Assembly: GCF_003058195.1 (NCBI RefSeq)
Contig: NZ_QBUH01000005.1
Location: 248,001 to 312,000 of the forward strand
Source of the DNA: Elizabethkingia sp. YR214
Lineage (GTDB): Bacteria; Bacteroidota; Bacteroidia; Flavobacteriales; Weeksellaceae
Reading direction: 5' to 3'
Length of the DNA stretch: 64,000 bases
The translations under genes were made by a program, and so were the position numbers. Below, piece by piece: positions 16,577 through 24,859 of this stretch. A model generated the notes under the pieces. It was given only the letters and a program-made list of their open reading frames with translations. It made no database searches and was not told the origin of the DNA. How positions within the stretch are numbered: the first letter of the stretch is position 1; every line of letters begins with the position of its first letter.

Positions 16577-16660
16577 ATGATTAAGAAAGGTAAATCAGTA
16601 AAAAGATTCAAATTCAGAGTAAAAACTGCACCTAAAAGAGTACAACAGAAAAAGCATTGA
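16577..16660 (+). CDS. 27-residue very basic protein
   Basis: A short frame starting MIKKGKSVKRFKFRVK and ending QQKKH has 27 residues, of which about half are Lys, Arg or His. It stands alone between a terminator and the convergent queG. A near-consensus promoter (TTG at 16509-16511, TAATTTTTG at 16536-16544) lies 30-70 bases upstream. No family is recognised. The composition fits an RNA- or ribosome-binding peptide. An unstructured chance frame cannot be excluded, but the basic bias and placement are suggestive. Confidence 0.4.
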   Translation: MIKKGKSVKRFKFRVKTAPKRVQQKKH

Positions 16661-16664
16661 TTTT

Positions 16665-17600
16665 CTAGGGATTTTTATCCGACAGAAAGTCAATGTTTCT
16701 TTTTAGGCCTGCATATTTTGTTCTCTTCACAGGAGATTTCCTGAAAATTTCAGAAAAAATTTCCTGTGTAAGTTCTTTCCACTCTTTTTTGGAAAAGTTC
16801 TGCAGCGATTCATTAGGGTCAAAAAGAGGCTGTTGATGCGGCTTTGAGAATCTGTTCCAGGGACAGACATCCTGGCAGATATCGCACCCGAACATCCAAT
16901 TCTGCATTTTCCCATGAAAATGCTCAGGAATCTCTTCCTTCAATTCTATGGTTGCATAAGAGATACATTTGCTTCCATCTATAATCTGATTATCCAATAT
17001 AGCATCTGTAGGGCAGGCTTCAATACACTTTCGGCATTTTCCACAGTGATCAGTTACCGGAGTATCCGGCACTAATTCCAACTCGCAGATAATTTCAGCC
17101 AAAAAATAAAAGGACCCCTCTCCTTTTGTAATAAGATTTGCATTTTTTCCGACCCATCCAATTCCGGATTTCTTTGCCCAAGCTCTTTCTAATACCGGTG
17201 CGGAATCTACAAAAACTCTGAATCCAAACTCTCCTACCTCTTCCTGCAATTCAGCAACAAAATCTCCAAGAATTTCTTTAATTACTTCATGATAATCTTT
17301 ACCATAAGCATATTTGGATATTTTAAAGCTATCATCGGTATTCAGCACTTTACGTGGGAAGTAATTGTATGAAAATGAAATTACAGATTTGCTTCCTTCT
17401 ACCAGCAAACGAGGATCCAACCGTTTATCAAAATAGTTTTCCATATAGCGCATTTCGCCATTCAGATTTCTTGTAAGCCAGTTTTCCAGAAAACGCGCTT
17501 CATCTTCCAAAAACTCAGCTTTGGAAACACCACAAGCCAGAAAGCCAAAGTCTTTTGCTTTCTGTTTTATAATTGCTGTATTTTTTTCAGCCAGATTCAT
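16665..17600 (-). CDS. queG: Epoxyqueuosine reductase
   Basis: The 311-residue protein has the QueG core: cobalamin-binding N-terminal region, a [12 protein letters not shown] segment with the likely catalytic Asp132, and two 4Fe-4S clusters: [12 protein letters not shown] (Cys186, 189, 192, 196) and Cys212 with CDICQDVCP (Cys239, 242, 246). It reduces epoxyqueuosine to queuosine in tRNA, the last step of queuosine synthesis. E. coli QueG is about 380 residues and ends in HEAT-like repeats that touch tRNA; these are absent here, as in other compact Bacteroidota members. Confidence 0.95.
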   Translation of the reverse strand: MNLAEKNTAIIKQKAKDFGFLACGVSKAEFLEDEARFLENWLTRNLNGEMRYMENYFDKRLDPRLLVEGSKSVISFSYNYFPRKVLNTDDSFKISKYAYGKDYHEVIKEILGDFVAELQEEVGEFGFRVFVDSAPVLERAWAKKSGIGWVGKNANLITKGEGSFYFLAEIICELELVPDTPVTDHCGKCRKCIEACPTDAILDNQIIDGSKCISYATIELKEEIPEHFHGKMQNWMFGCDICQDVCPWNRFSKPHQQPLFDPNESLQNFSKKEWKELTQEIFSEIFRKSPVKRTKYAGLKRNIDFLSDKNP

Positions 17601-17649
17601 AGGTACAAAAATACTGAGAAAATTATACTTCTGTCATTTTACGTTTTTG

Positions 17650-17657
17650 TAATTTTG
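17650..17657 (+). promoter_or_regulatory. -7 element for the e(P4) phosphatase gene
   Basis: TAATTTTG matches TAnnTTTG, 28 bases before ATG 17686. Confidence 0.5.
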
Positions 17658-17685
17658 CAAAGCTTTGAAAAAGAAATTTTAGATT

Positions 17686-18489
17686 ATGAAGAAAATATTG
17701 CTTACAGGAGGTTTAATTTTATCTTTTATTTCCTGCTCTGCTCAAAAAGCAGATCACGACACCAAAGATTTAGTTAATGCTACCACATGGATGCAAAATG
17801 CCGGAGAATATAAAGCCTTAACCATTCAGGCTTATCAGCTAGCACAAATTCGCTTAGCACAAATCATAACACAGGAGACATCGGAAAAGCCAAGAGCTAT
17901 TGTTTTGGATATAGATGAGACTGTACTGGACAATTCTCCTTATCAGGCTTATCAGATTGAAAACAAAAAAAACTTCAACCAGGAAGACTGGAACAAATGG
18001 ACAAGACTTGCTCAGGCAGAACCTATTGCAGGAGCTTTAAATTTCCTGAACTTTACAAAAAATAATGGTGTAGAGATTTTCTATGTTTCCAACAGAAGTG
18101 AAGCAGAAAGAATTCCAACTCTTGAAAACCTTCAGAAGAAAAACTTTCCATATGCAGATAACGATCACCTTATCTTGAAAACAGATAAATCAAGCAAGGA
18201 AAGCAGACGCCAGAAACTTTCTGAAAAATACAACATCGTTTTGTTCTTTGGAGACAACCTAAGCGATTTTTCGGATATGTATTATTATAATAACGAAGAT
18301 AAAACTTCATCCGAAAAAGTTCTGGAGCATCCTGAATTATTTGGAAGCAAATTTATTATCCTTCCAAATGCAATGTATGGAGACTGGGAAAGCTCTATGT
18401 ATAAAAAGAATACAGACAAAAAATTAAGCAACGAACAGGTAAAAATGAAAAGCCTGCGTTCTTTTACAACTCAAAATATTAATCAATAA
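17686..18489 (+). CDS. Lipoprotein e(P4)-family acid phosphatase / 5'-nucleotidase
   Basis: A lipobox (LSFISCSAQK, Cys17) is followed by the class C acid phosphatase DDDD motif: LDIDETVLDN (Asp75, Asp77) and, later, FFGDNLSDFSD. Haemophilus e(P4) dephosphorylates nucleotides such as NMN to help NAD uptake; this protein probably removes phosphate from nucleotides outside the inner membrane. Length (267 residues) is normal. The rhodanese gene begins 12 bases downstream and shares its transcript and terminator. Confidence 0.93.
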   Translation: MKKILLTGGLILSFISCSAQKADHDTKDLVNATTWMQNAGEYKALTIQAYQLAQIRLAQIITQETSEKPRAIVLDIDETVLDNSPYQAYQIENKKNFNQEDWNKWTRLAQAEPIAGALNFLNFTKNNGVEIFYVSNRSEAERIPTLENLQKKNFPYADNDHLILKTDKSSKESRRQKLSEKYNIVLFFGDNLSDFSDMYYYNNEDKTSSEKVLEHPELFGSKFIILPNAMYGDWESSMYKKNTDKKLSNEQVKMKSLRSFTTQNINQ

Positions 18490-18501
18490 AAATCTTATAA
18501 C

Positions 18502-18789
18502 ATGATTGAAGACGTATTAAAAGCAGGAAATTATCATCTTATCGATGTACGCGAACCTATGGAACTTGAAATGAATGGTGCTATCGACGAAGCTACCAAT
18601 ATTCCATTAGGAGAAATCGAAGAAAGACAGGATGAAATAAAAGGTCTTGAAGGTAATGTAATTTTCTTCTGTCGCTCTGGTAACCGTTCCGGACAAGCTA
18701 CAGAATTCTTCAAAGCTCAAGGACTGGATAATGTTTACAATGGTGGTGGTTACGAAGATATGCAACAGTCTCTGGACAATGTACAGTAA
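18502..18789 (+). CDS. Single-domain rhodanese
   Basis: The 95-residue protein is one rhodanese domain: IDVREPMELEMNGAI, then the active loop CRSGNRSG with Cys57 that carries persulfide sulfur. No signal peptide, so it is cytoplasmic. The exact sulfur acceptor is unknown. Confidence 0.92.
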   Translation: MIEDVLKAGNYHLIDVREPMELEMNGAIDEATNIPLGEIEERQDEIKGLEGNVIFFCRSGNRSGQATEFFKAQGLDNVYNGGGYEDMQQSLDNVQ

Positions 18790-18804
18790 CTAACTTCTAT
18801 AAAT

Positions 18805-18840
18805 AAAAAACTCCCGACTTTTCTGAGTCGGGAGTTTTTT
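18805..18840. terminator. Bidirectional hairpin terminator
   Basis: Stem CTCCCGACT/AGTCGGGAG with A6 before and T6 after, between the rhodanese gene (+) and fimbrillin-like gene 1 (-). Confidence 0.9.
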
Positions 18841-18868
18841 ATTATGATTTAAAATATTATTTCTGTTT

Positions 18869-20359
18869 TTAAGGAGTACAAGTAATAATTCTTTTTCCGG
18901 TTCCCTGCCCGGACATATTAGTTGCACCTTCAACTCTCTGAGTTGCTCTAACAGTATTTGATCCTGTCGTATTCCATGTAATCTTATTAAAACTATTCCC
19001 ATTTAATACAAGAGGAAACAGAGGCCCATTACTTACTTTACTACCAAACATAGAGACAGATCCATCTTTACCAATAACAACTCTTACCAAAGGAGTATCT
19101 TTGGTTCCAGTCATATTATAAATAGGGGGTACAGTACCATTTTGCCACGCTGCACCATCCTGAAATCTAATATTTTGAGGATAAGTTGCATTACCTGTCT
19201 GGAACTGAATTTCATTAGTAGCAAGTTGAACACCATTAATTGTAAGATTAAATGAGTTGTCTAATGAGTAAATATCGAATACAAATCCAAAGTCTGTTGC
19301 TGGGAATGAAAAATCCTGAGTAACTCCATCCTTTACGGCAAATTCTTTCGGATTAATATCCTCTCTGCAAGGCCCAAATCTAAGGTTTAGATTATACTTT
19401 ACTCCGGGAGTAATGTTTACTTTGTCAACCTTTAGGCTTTTGGATACACCATCAAGTGTTACTGTCCCTATATTTAATATACCTTCCGGAGATGTTGTAT
19501 TAGTCTTTGCAATAATCTGAGTCTCATTACTGGTTACTGTTGACTGATTCTGAGGCGCAGGAAAATTAATCGTTTGCCCACCTGTAATTGGATTACTATA
19601 AGTTATAGCATCTGTTGCAAAATTCAATTCGGCAGAAGTAAATGCCGGGGTAAGAACCGCATTATTGACAACAGAGATGTTCCCCACCTGTCTTGCATCC
19701 AGCTTCGTTGTAATTTTGCTGAACTGATGTCTCAATACAATATCAAGTGTATTATCTTTATTACCTGTTACAGTCATATTCTTTTTAAAATACATCAAAT
19801 CCCCACTAATTCCAGATATTTTAGCTGTATTTAATGGTGATTTATCCACTACAGTATTGGGTGTACCTGCATTCGTATTTAAAGAATAGGCAACAAAAGT
19901 ATAACTACCATCACCATCTAGGAGGAAGCCATCTGTTTCATTCTTTTTATAGGTAAATTCTTTATAATCTTTATATGCACCATTTTTATCGTAGACAATA
20001 ACTCTGTATTTTACTCCATCAGCCAGTTCTTTCGGAACAACAGTTGCGGCTCTGGATTTAGTTGCAGCCTGAGTCTGTATAGAAGACTTAGATGTAAGAG
20101 TAGCAGTTACAAAAGTATCTCCGTCGAAAGGAACAATTGCTTTTTGAACAACTCCTGGATTTATTCCTCTATGATTTGCAGAAGCCTGCATTACCGGTAA
20201 ATCTTCAACGTTTTCAATCCCTTTTAAATTGATCTTTACATTGAAAGCAGATTTGTTTATTCCGCTCTCATCAATACTGTTATCAGTACTTCTACATGAA
20301 GTTACAGCAAAGGATAATGCGAGCAGCGAGTAGCCCGCAGCCTGTAATTTAAAATTCAT
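18869..20359 (-). CDS. Fimbrillin-like surface lipoprotein, cassette 1
   Basis: The 496-residue protein has a lipobox (SFAVTSC, then RSTDN). The N-terminal half resembles Bacteroidota fimbrillin-like (FimA/Mfa1 superfamily) domains: AFNVKINLKGIE, the YRVIVYDKNG strand, a LLDGDGSYTFVAYS segment and the marker LRHQFSKITTKLD. Residues about 356-496 form a second domain shared with the products at 20924 and 60728 (NSFNLTINGV, EIQFQ, IGKDGSVSM, ending ITCTP). It may be a pilus subunit or adhesin at the outer membrane. It lies 32 bases after the small peptide gene at 20392. The fimbrillin assignment comes from motif resemblance and is moderate. Confidence 0.75.
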   Translation of the reverse strand: MNFKLQAAGYSLLALSFAVTSCRSTDNSIDESGINKSAFNVKINLKGIENVEDLPVMQASANHRGINPGVVQKAIVPFDGDTFVTATLTSKSSIQTQAATKSRAATVVPKELADGVKYRVIVYDKNGAYKDYKEFTYKKNETDGFLLDGDGSYTFVAYSLNTNAGTPNTVVDKSPLNTAKISGISGDLMYFKKNMTVTGNKDNTLDIVLRHQFSKITTKLDARQVGNISVVNNAVLTPAFTSAELNFATDAITYSNPITGGQTINFPAPQNQSTVTSNETQIIAKTNTTSPEGILNIGTVTLDGVSKSLKVDKVNITPGVKYNLNLRFGPCREDINPKEFAVKDGVTQDFSFPATDFGFVFDIYSLDNSFNLTINGVQLATNEIQFQTGNATYPQNIRFQDGAAWQNGTVPPIYNMTGTKDTPLVRVVIGKDGSVSMFGSKVSNGPLFPLVLNGNSFNKITWNTTGSNTVRATQRVEGATNMSGQGTGKRIITCTP

Positions 20360-20391
20360 TTATTTGTTTTTTGTGTTAGTTTATAGGGATA

Positions 20392-20568
20392 TTACCATTC
20401 AATAGTACGGTTATCATCTCCACCTTGCATCCATTCTTCCTGCACCACTCCGCCGTTATTAGGCGGAACTACTTTCGCGGATCCAGCAGCAACTCCCTGC
20501 TCCATTTCAAGAAATAAAACTTCCACCACAGGAGCAGAATACTCCTGTTTTTGATCATTTTTCATCAT
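20392..20568 (-). CDS. Cassette peptide 1 (58 residues)
   Basis: A 58-residue frame, below the length of most gene-caller outputs, starts MMKNDQKQEYSAPVVE and contains EMEQGVAAGSAKVVPPNNGG and the end DDNRTIEW. Three paralogues precede the three other fimbrillin-like genes in this window with the same spacing and orientation. No signal peptide or membrane segment is present. Conservation of amino acids with silent base changes between copies shows it is translated. Function unknown; a secreted or processed peptide (possible cut after the AAGS sequence) or a partner of the lipoprotein are guesses. Confidence 0.8.
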   Translation of the reverse strand: MMKNDQKQEYSAPVVEVLFLEMEQGVAAGSAKVVPPNNGGVVQEEWMQGGDDNRTIEW

Positions 20569-20639
20569 TTCGTCTTTATTGTTTGTAAATTATCATCATC
20601 TAGTTTCTATTCTTATATTTTTAAAGTAAAATAAATCAC

Positions 20640-20647
20640 CAAAAATA
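20640..20647 (-). promoter_or_regulatory. Candidate -7 element of cassette 1
   Basis: Minus strand reads TATTTTTG, 71 bases before the peptide start at 20568. The surrounding DNA is so AT-rich that chance matches are likely. Confidence 0.35.
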
Positions 20648-20875
20648 CTTTACAATAAAACAATTGAAATAAAATAAGATTGTTTTTAAACAAATTAAAA
20701 ACACAACTAATTGAAAATCAATATTTTATATAAAAATAAAAACAGGAATGCAATTTACACTTTTTATTTAGTTTATAAAAGTAAATAAATTAAAATGAAA
20801 CAAAAGTCATATTATTTAGAATAAACATATATAAAACAAAAAAAATCAAATAACCTTTATAAAGGATTTAAACAA

Positions 20876-20905
20876 AAAAGGTCTCTGGAATACCAGAGAC
20901 CTTTT
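20876..20905 (-). terminator. Terminator of cassette 2
   Basis: Perfect stem AAAAGGTCTCTGG/CCAGAGACCTTTT with a 4-base loop, 18 bases downstream of the cassette 2 lipoprotein stop. Confidence 0.85.
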
Positions 20906-20923
20906 AGATAATATATCTTTTAT

Positions 20924-22507
20924 TTATGGACACGGTACAACTTTTCGCCCAACTCCTAAACCATTCATTACAGTAGTACCAGTCACAACCATCGTTGCCA
21001 TAACTGCATTAGGTTCTGTTTTTTTCCAATTTATTACATTAAACAAAGCACCATTAAACAGCTCCAACGGTTCTAATGCAGAACCTAAAGACCTGCGCCC
21101 CATCATTGACACAGACCCATCTGGCCCAATTGTAATTCTTACAATTGGAGTTGATGTAGCTGTTCCATCAATATTATAAATTGCAGGAATTCCATTTAAT
21201 TCCCACATTCCACCATCAGATTTAAACCTTATATTTCTAGGATAAGCTGCAACCGCACTTTGGAACTGAATTTCCTGATTGGATAAATTAACTCCATTAA
21301 TATTCAGGTTAAAAGAATTATCCATCTTATATACATCAAAAACAAAGCCCGCATCTGCAGCCGGTGCATTATCAAAAGTTTTAGTTATCACTGTCTTACC
21401 AGCATTTCCAGGATCAGTATCCGACATACTAAAAGGCCATGTAGGCGTTGCTACAGCAGTACACGCAAATTTTAATTTCAGATTATATTTATATCCTGGC
21501 TTCGCAACAATATTAGGAATTGAGATAGCATTCTTGGTCTTTGCACCAACTTGCATAGAACTAATTGTCAGAGTAGCCATATCACTAGTTGCAGCCCCTG
21601 GATTAGCGAAGAGCAAAGGCGCACTTGTCCACACAGCGTTACTTGTGGAGTTCCCAGAAAAACTAAGTGCCTTACCAATACCCGCCGCCCCAAAGGTAAC
21701 CGTACCATCAGAAAACTTCATTACATTTCCTGTAGCACGATGATTACTCATAACTGGTGTATTAATTGACTGGATACCATTTCCCGGAGAAACATCGCTA
21801 GCATCAATAATTGTTGTAATCTGACTAAATTTATGTTTAAATAGTACACTTAACAAATTATCACCTTTGCTAACTCTAATGTTATCTGCTCTGAAATACA
21901 TTAAATCACTATTTCCAGATACCCCTGACAAAGAAGTTGCCGAAAGATTCGTTGTTGGAGCAGCACCTGGGTCTACCGAGCTATTAAAAGAATATACGAC
22001 AAAAGTGTATTTATTGAGTGATTCAGTATCACCATCCAACATCATATCCGTATTAGTAGATGAGGTTCCTGTAGTAGGTACAGATCCACCCGATGCATTA
22101 ATTGTATAAAGTTTTTGTCCTATATAAGCATCTCCTCTATAAACCACCACTCTAAATACTACACCCTGAACCAACTTAATTCCTCCGGCAGCAATTGGGT
22201 TAACAGATGCCTGAGCTGTACTTTCTTTAGAAACAGGAGTCATAGTTACAATAAATGCCTGGTCACCCACTATAAGATTTCTAACTTGCTCTTTCTCCAC
22301 AGAGATTACATTCTTCGTTGATGCTAGCGGCTCTATATCCTTACCTTCATAATCTTCTCCAGTTAAATTAAATTTCAGAAGAGCAGAACCGTTCACCATT
22401 TCATTTCCTCCATTATTATCAACAGCACTATCAGCACTTCTACAAGACACAGCAAAAAAAGACAATGATAGCATTGCCATAGCTGTAGTAATTTTTATAT
22501 TTTTCAT
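20924..22507 (-). CDS. Fimbrillin-like surface lipoprotein, cassette 2
   Basis: The frame is open from 22555, but the signal peptide MKNIKITTAMAMLSLSFFAV starts at 22507, just after an ACAAACAA leader also seen before cassette 4. Lipobox Cys is followed by RSADS. The domain order is as in cassette 1: fimbrillin-like half with FRVVVYRG, MLDGDTESLNKYTFVVYS and LFKHKFSQITTIID, then the shared C-terminal domain (DAGFVFDVYKMDNSFNLNI, IGPDGSVSMMGRRS, ending VVPCP). 527 residues. It is closer to the cassette 4 protein than to cassette 1. It follows its peptide gene by 41 bases. Confidence 0.75.
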   Translation of the reverse strand: MKNIKITTAMAMLSLSFFAVSCRSADSAVDNNGGNEMVNGSALLKFNLTGEDYEGKDIEPLASTKNVISVEKEQVRNLIVGDQAFIVTMTPVSKESTAQASVNPIAAGGIKLVQGVVFRVVVYRGDAYIGQKLYTINASGGSVPTTGTSSTNTDMMLDGDTESLNKYTFVVYSFNSSVDPGAAPTTNLSATSLSGVSGNSDLMYFRADNIRVSKGDNLLSVLFKHKFSQITTIIDASDVSPGNGIQSINTPVMSNHRATGNVMKFSDGTVTFGAAGIGKALSFSGNSTSNAVWTSAPLLFANPGAATSDMATLTISSMQVGAKTKNAISIPNIVAKPGYKYNLKLKFACTAVATPTWPFSMSDTDPGNAGKTVITKTFDNAPAADAGFVFDVYKMDNSFNLNINGVNLSNQEIQFQSAVAAYPRNIRFKSDGGMWELNGIPAIYNIDGTATSTPIVRITIGPDGSVSMMGRRSLGSALEPLELFNGALFNVINWKKTEPNAVMATMVVTGTTVMNGLGVGRKVVPCP

Positions 22508-22548
22508 TTGTTTGTAAGTTCGTAGTTTTATATCATTCTTTATAGGTT

Positions 22549-22725
22549 TTACCATTCTACAGTTCTACCATCATCAGTATCAGGATCCCATTGTTCCTGT
22601 ACATTACCACCAGAATCAGGTGGCAGTATTCTTGCCGACCCCGTTGCAATCCCCTCTTCGACCTCTACAAGCAAAGACTCGAGTTCAGGAGAGACATACT
22701 CTTCTTTTTGAAAATTACTCATCAT
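22549..22725 (-). CDS. Cassette peptide 2 (58 residues)
   Basis: Frame MMSNFQKEEYVSPELE, then EVEEGIATGSARILPPDSGG and the end DDGRTVEW. This is the most diverged of the four paralogues but keeps every motif: Tyr-x-x-Pro, E-x-E-x-G, GSA, PP-x-x-GG, VQ-x-x-W, DD-x-RT-x-EW. No signal peptide. Function unknown. It lies directly upstream of the cassette 2 lipoprotein gene. Confidence 0.78.
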   Translation of the reverse strand: MMSNFQKEEYVSPELESLLVEVEEGIATGSARILPPDSGGNVQEQWDPDTDDGRTVEW

Positions 22726-22902
22726 TAAAATTTGTTTATATTATTATTCATTTGTTGTCAAAGTCAGATTTTCATCACAAAAACTTTACTCCAATAAATT
22801 CAATGATATATTAATCGCAATTCAGCAGAGACTACATAACCTTTCAACCATAGAACATAAATACTTAATAATCAATTTCTATCAGAAGATAAAATTCAAT
22901 TA

Positions 22903-22910
22903 CAAATTTA
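22903..22910 (-). promoter_or_regulatory. Candidate -7 element of cassette 2
   Basis: Minus strand reads TAAATTTG, 177 bases before the peptide start at 22725. Context is AT-rich, so support is weak. Confidence 0.3.
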
Positions 22911-23095
22911 TATTTTATTTGTAAATAATCAAAAATTTAAATATTATACAAATATTAATTTAAACATATAATGTAATTATTAATTAATAAATATTAATAT
23001 TATTTTACAGTAAAAAAATAACTAATATGTATTTTATAAATAAAATTCAAACAAATTTATCTAAGAAATTCTTTTTTTATTTTATTCTAAATAAA

Positions 23096-23129
23096 AAACT
23101 CCTTTAGTCAAAAAGACCAAAGGAGCTTA
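23096..23129 (-). terminator. Terminator of cassette 3
   Basis: Stem AACTCCTTTAGTC/GACCAAAGGAGCT with one mismatch, followed on the minus strand by a T run; 56 bases after the cassette 3 lipoprotein stop. Confidence 0.7.
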
Positions 23130-23185
23130 TATCCAACATCATCTACACCTACATGTACACCTGCATTACCAACATCATCAACATA

Positions 23186-24826
23186 TTATTTTCGTTTCAC
23201 ACAACGGATACTTTCACCATATTTATAATATTGACCCGTCCCTATTGTTACCCCACCACTATTGAAACTAAAATCATAAAAATTTTCAGCAGACAATTCA
23301 GTACTTGTCCAATACCTTGCTTCTACAGAAGCTTTAACAGCATTGTAAGTATTACCAAAACCCGCCAAAGGCAAGAATAGGTATTTATCATAATCCGCAG
23401 GAGCAGGTTGCGTATCCGTTCCAATAAAAATCCCCTTCACACCATTATAATATCCAGGGAAGGTATATACATTTTTACCTGCCGAATCAACAACTTCTTT
23501 TTGAGTTGGCAATCTCCATCCACCATCATAGGCAGTAACTTTAGCACAAGGATCTTCCTCAATACGATATACATTCGTTCCGGTTACATCAGCTGGCAAT
23601 CTATACGCTTCTGTAACATCTTTAGCTGTTTCCAATGGTTTAACCGCATTGAAATACCAATGATCTCCAAATTCAGATTGATTAGCAGCAAATCCATAGT
23701 TACCATTATTATAAATAAGGTTAGCCGGAGCCCAAATAATATCTCCACCAACATCATGTCCGGAAGCCGGAGCCAGAGTAAGGATAAGATTGTAACGTAC
23801 ACCAGGAGTTATATTCAATCCTTTTGATCCGCTAATTTTAAAATTAGTTTTTGTAACTCCTGCAATAGTAATAGAAGGAATAATCATCTCTCCACTTGTT
23901 GTCACAGGACTGCGCAGAATAGTTGTAGCTTTAATTACCGTACCCGGAAGAGTTCCTGTAAAGTTAACAGATACTGAACCTGCAGCCCCATTCCATATAA
24001 TATTATTAGCATTAACCGTATTATCGGTATTGAAATAATCTGATATCTTAACATTTGCAGAAGCATAATTCGGAGAAACAACTCCATCACTAATCGCTTC
24101 AATATTACCTATAGCTGCAGTATTAATAGTTGTTGTAATTTCGCTAAAAGCATGTTTAAAAACAACATCTAAATAGTTTGTCCCTTCTGCAATCGTTATA
24201 GTCTTTTTGAAAAGCAACAAATCATAATCGGCATTACTTACCTGAATATCATTATAAGCATAACTATTCCCTGTAGGCGTAAAATTAGGACTAACCGTAT
24301 CACTATTAGCTGAAAGACAAACAAAAGTCAAAGTCTCACCCACATTTACAGGAAAATGATTTCCTTCTTCTGGTAAATCTTGCCCATATATATAATTACG
24401 AGCCCCTAACCATGCACCATCTGCCGAATAAACAATAATTCTGTATTTAGTTCCTATTTTTAATTCCTGAGGCCCCGCAGGCGCTGCTGCAGCCATAGGA
24501 CTAATTGCTGCCTGAGCGGTATTTCTTGCCGAAGAAGTTACTGGCGCAAGTGTGGCAATAAGTTTAAAGTCTTTATTAAAAGTAACTTCAGAACGTTGTT
24601 CCGTTGGTCCTGCAAAATTTTTAATTCCTACAGATGCCATTTTCATAGCACCATTACCTAAAAGGTTTTGAACACCAGAATCTATTCCCTGCAGGTTAAT
24701 TTTCAGAGTAGCCTGCTTATCACCTCCACCAACTACATCATCATTACTTCTACACGAAAAAACCATTATCGCTACCAAGAAAAGCAATGCTATTCTGCTT
24801 ATAAATATTGTATTTTTTTCCATCAT
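23186..24826 (-). CDS. Fimbrillin-like lipoprotein with C-terminal Fibrobacter-paralogous (lectin-like) domain, cassette 3
   Basis: The 546-residue protein has a lipobox (AIMVFSC, then RSNDD) and a fimbrillin-like first half (LKINLQGID, YRIIVYSADG, VFKHAFSEITTTI). Instead of the C-terminal domain of its three paralogues, residues about 362-546 match the Fibrobacter succinogenes major paralogous domain: GGWRLPT near 435, RYWTSTE near 504 and GESIRCVKRK at the end. This module is related to C-type-lectin/FGE-like folds and often sits at the tip of surface proteins. A tip adhesin is a reasonable guess. The paired peptide gene ends 33 bases upstream. Confidence 0.8.
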   Translation of the reverse strand: MMEKNTIFISRIALLFLVAIMVFSCRSNDDVVGGGDKQATLKINLQGIDSGVQNLLGNGAMKMASVGIKNFAGPTEQRSEVTFNKDFKLIATLAPVTSSARNTAQAAISPMAAAAPAGPQELKIGTKYRIIVYSADGAWLGARNYIYGQDLPEEGNHFPVNVGETLTFVCLSANSDTVSPNFTPTGNSYAYNDIQVSNADYDLLLFKKTITIAEGTNYLDVVFKHAFSEITTTINTAAIGNIEAISDGVVSPNYASANVKISDYFNTDNTVNANNIIWNGAAGSVSVNFTGTLPGTVIKATTILRSPVTTSGEMIIPSITIAGVTKTNFKISGSKGLNITPGVRYNLILTLAPASGHDVGGDIIWAPANLIYNNGNYGFAANQSEFGDHWYFNAVKPLETAKDVTEAYRLPADVTGTNVYRIEEDPCAKVTAYDGGWRLPTQKEVVDSAGKNVYTFPGYYNGVKGIFIGTDTQPAPADYDKYLFLPLAGFGNTYNAVKASVEARYWTSTELSAENFYDFSFNSGGVTIGTGQYYKYGESIRCVKRK

Positions 24827-24859
24827 TTCTCTATCATTTTTTTTGTTGTTATCAGAATA

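Larger units (their letters stand above)
20569..20923. other. AT-rich spacer between cassettes 1 and 2
   Basis: No open frame of note. It contains the candidate promoter of cassette 1 (20640-20647) and the terminator of cassette 2 (20876-20905); the rest is very AT-rich. Confidence 0.6.
22726..23185. other. AT-rich spacer between cassettes 2 and 3
   Basis: No gene seen. TAnnTTTG matches on the minus strand at 22903-22910 and 23052-23059; the former would give a leader of about 170 bases. The terminator of cassette 3 is at 23096-23129. The 22860-23090 stretch is extremely AT-rich. Confidence 0.6.

Noticed and set aside
21279-21743. 154-codon plus-strand frame
   Set aside because: It is the complement of the cassette 2 lipoprotein gene and has no family, start context or promoter; Thr/Ser/Val-rich genes give such antisense frames.
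23408-23827. 139-codon plus-strand frame
   Set aside because: Antisense to the cassette 3 lipoprotein, Ile/Ser-rich, with no recognisable motif.
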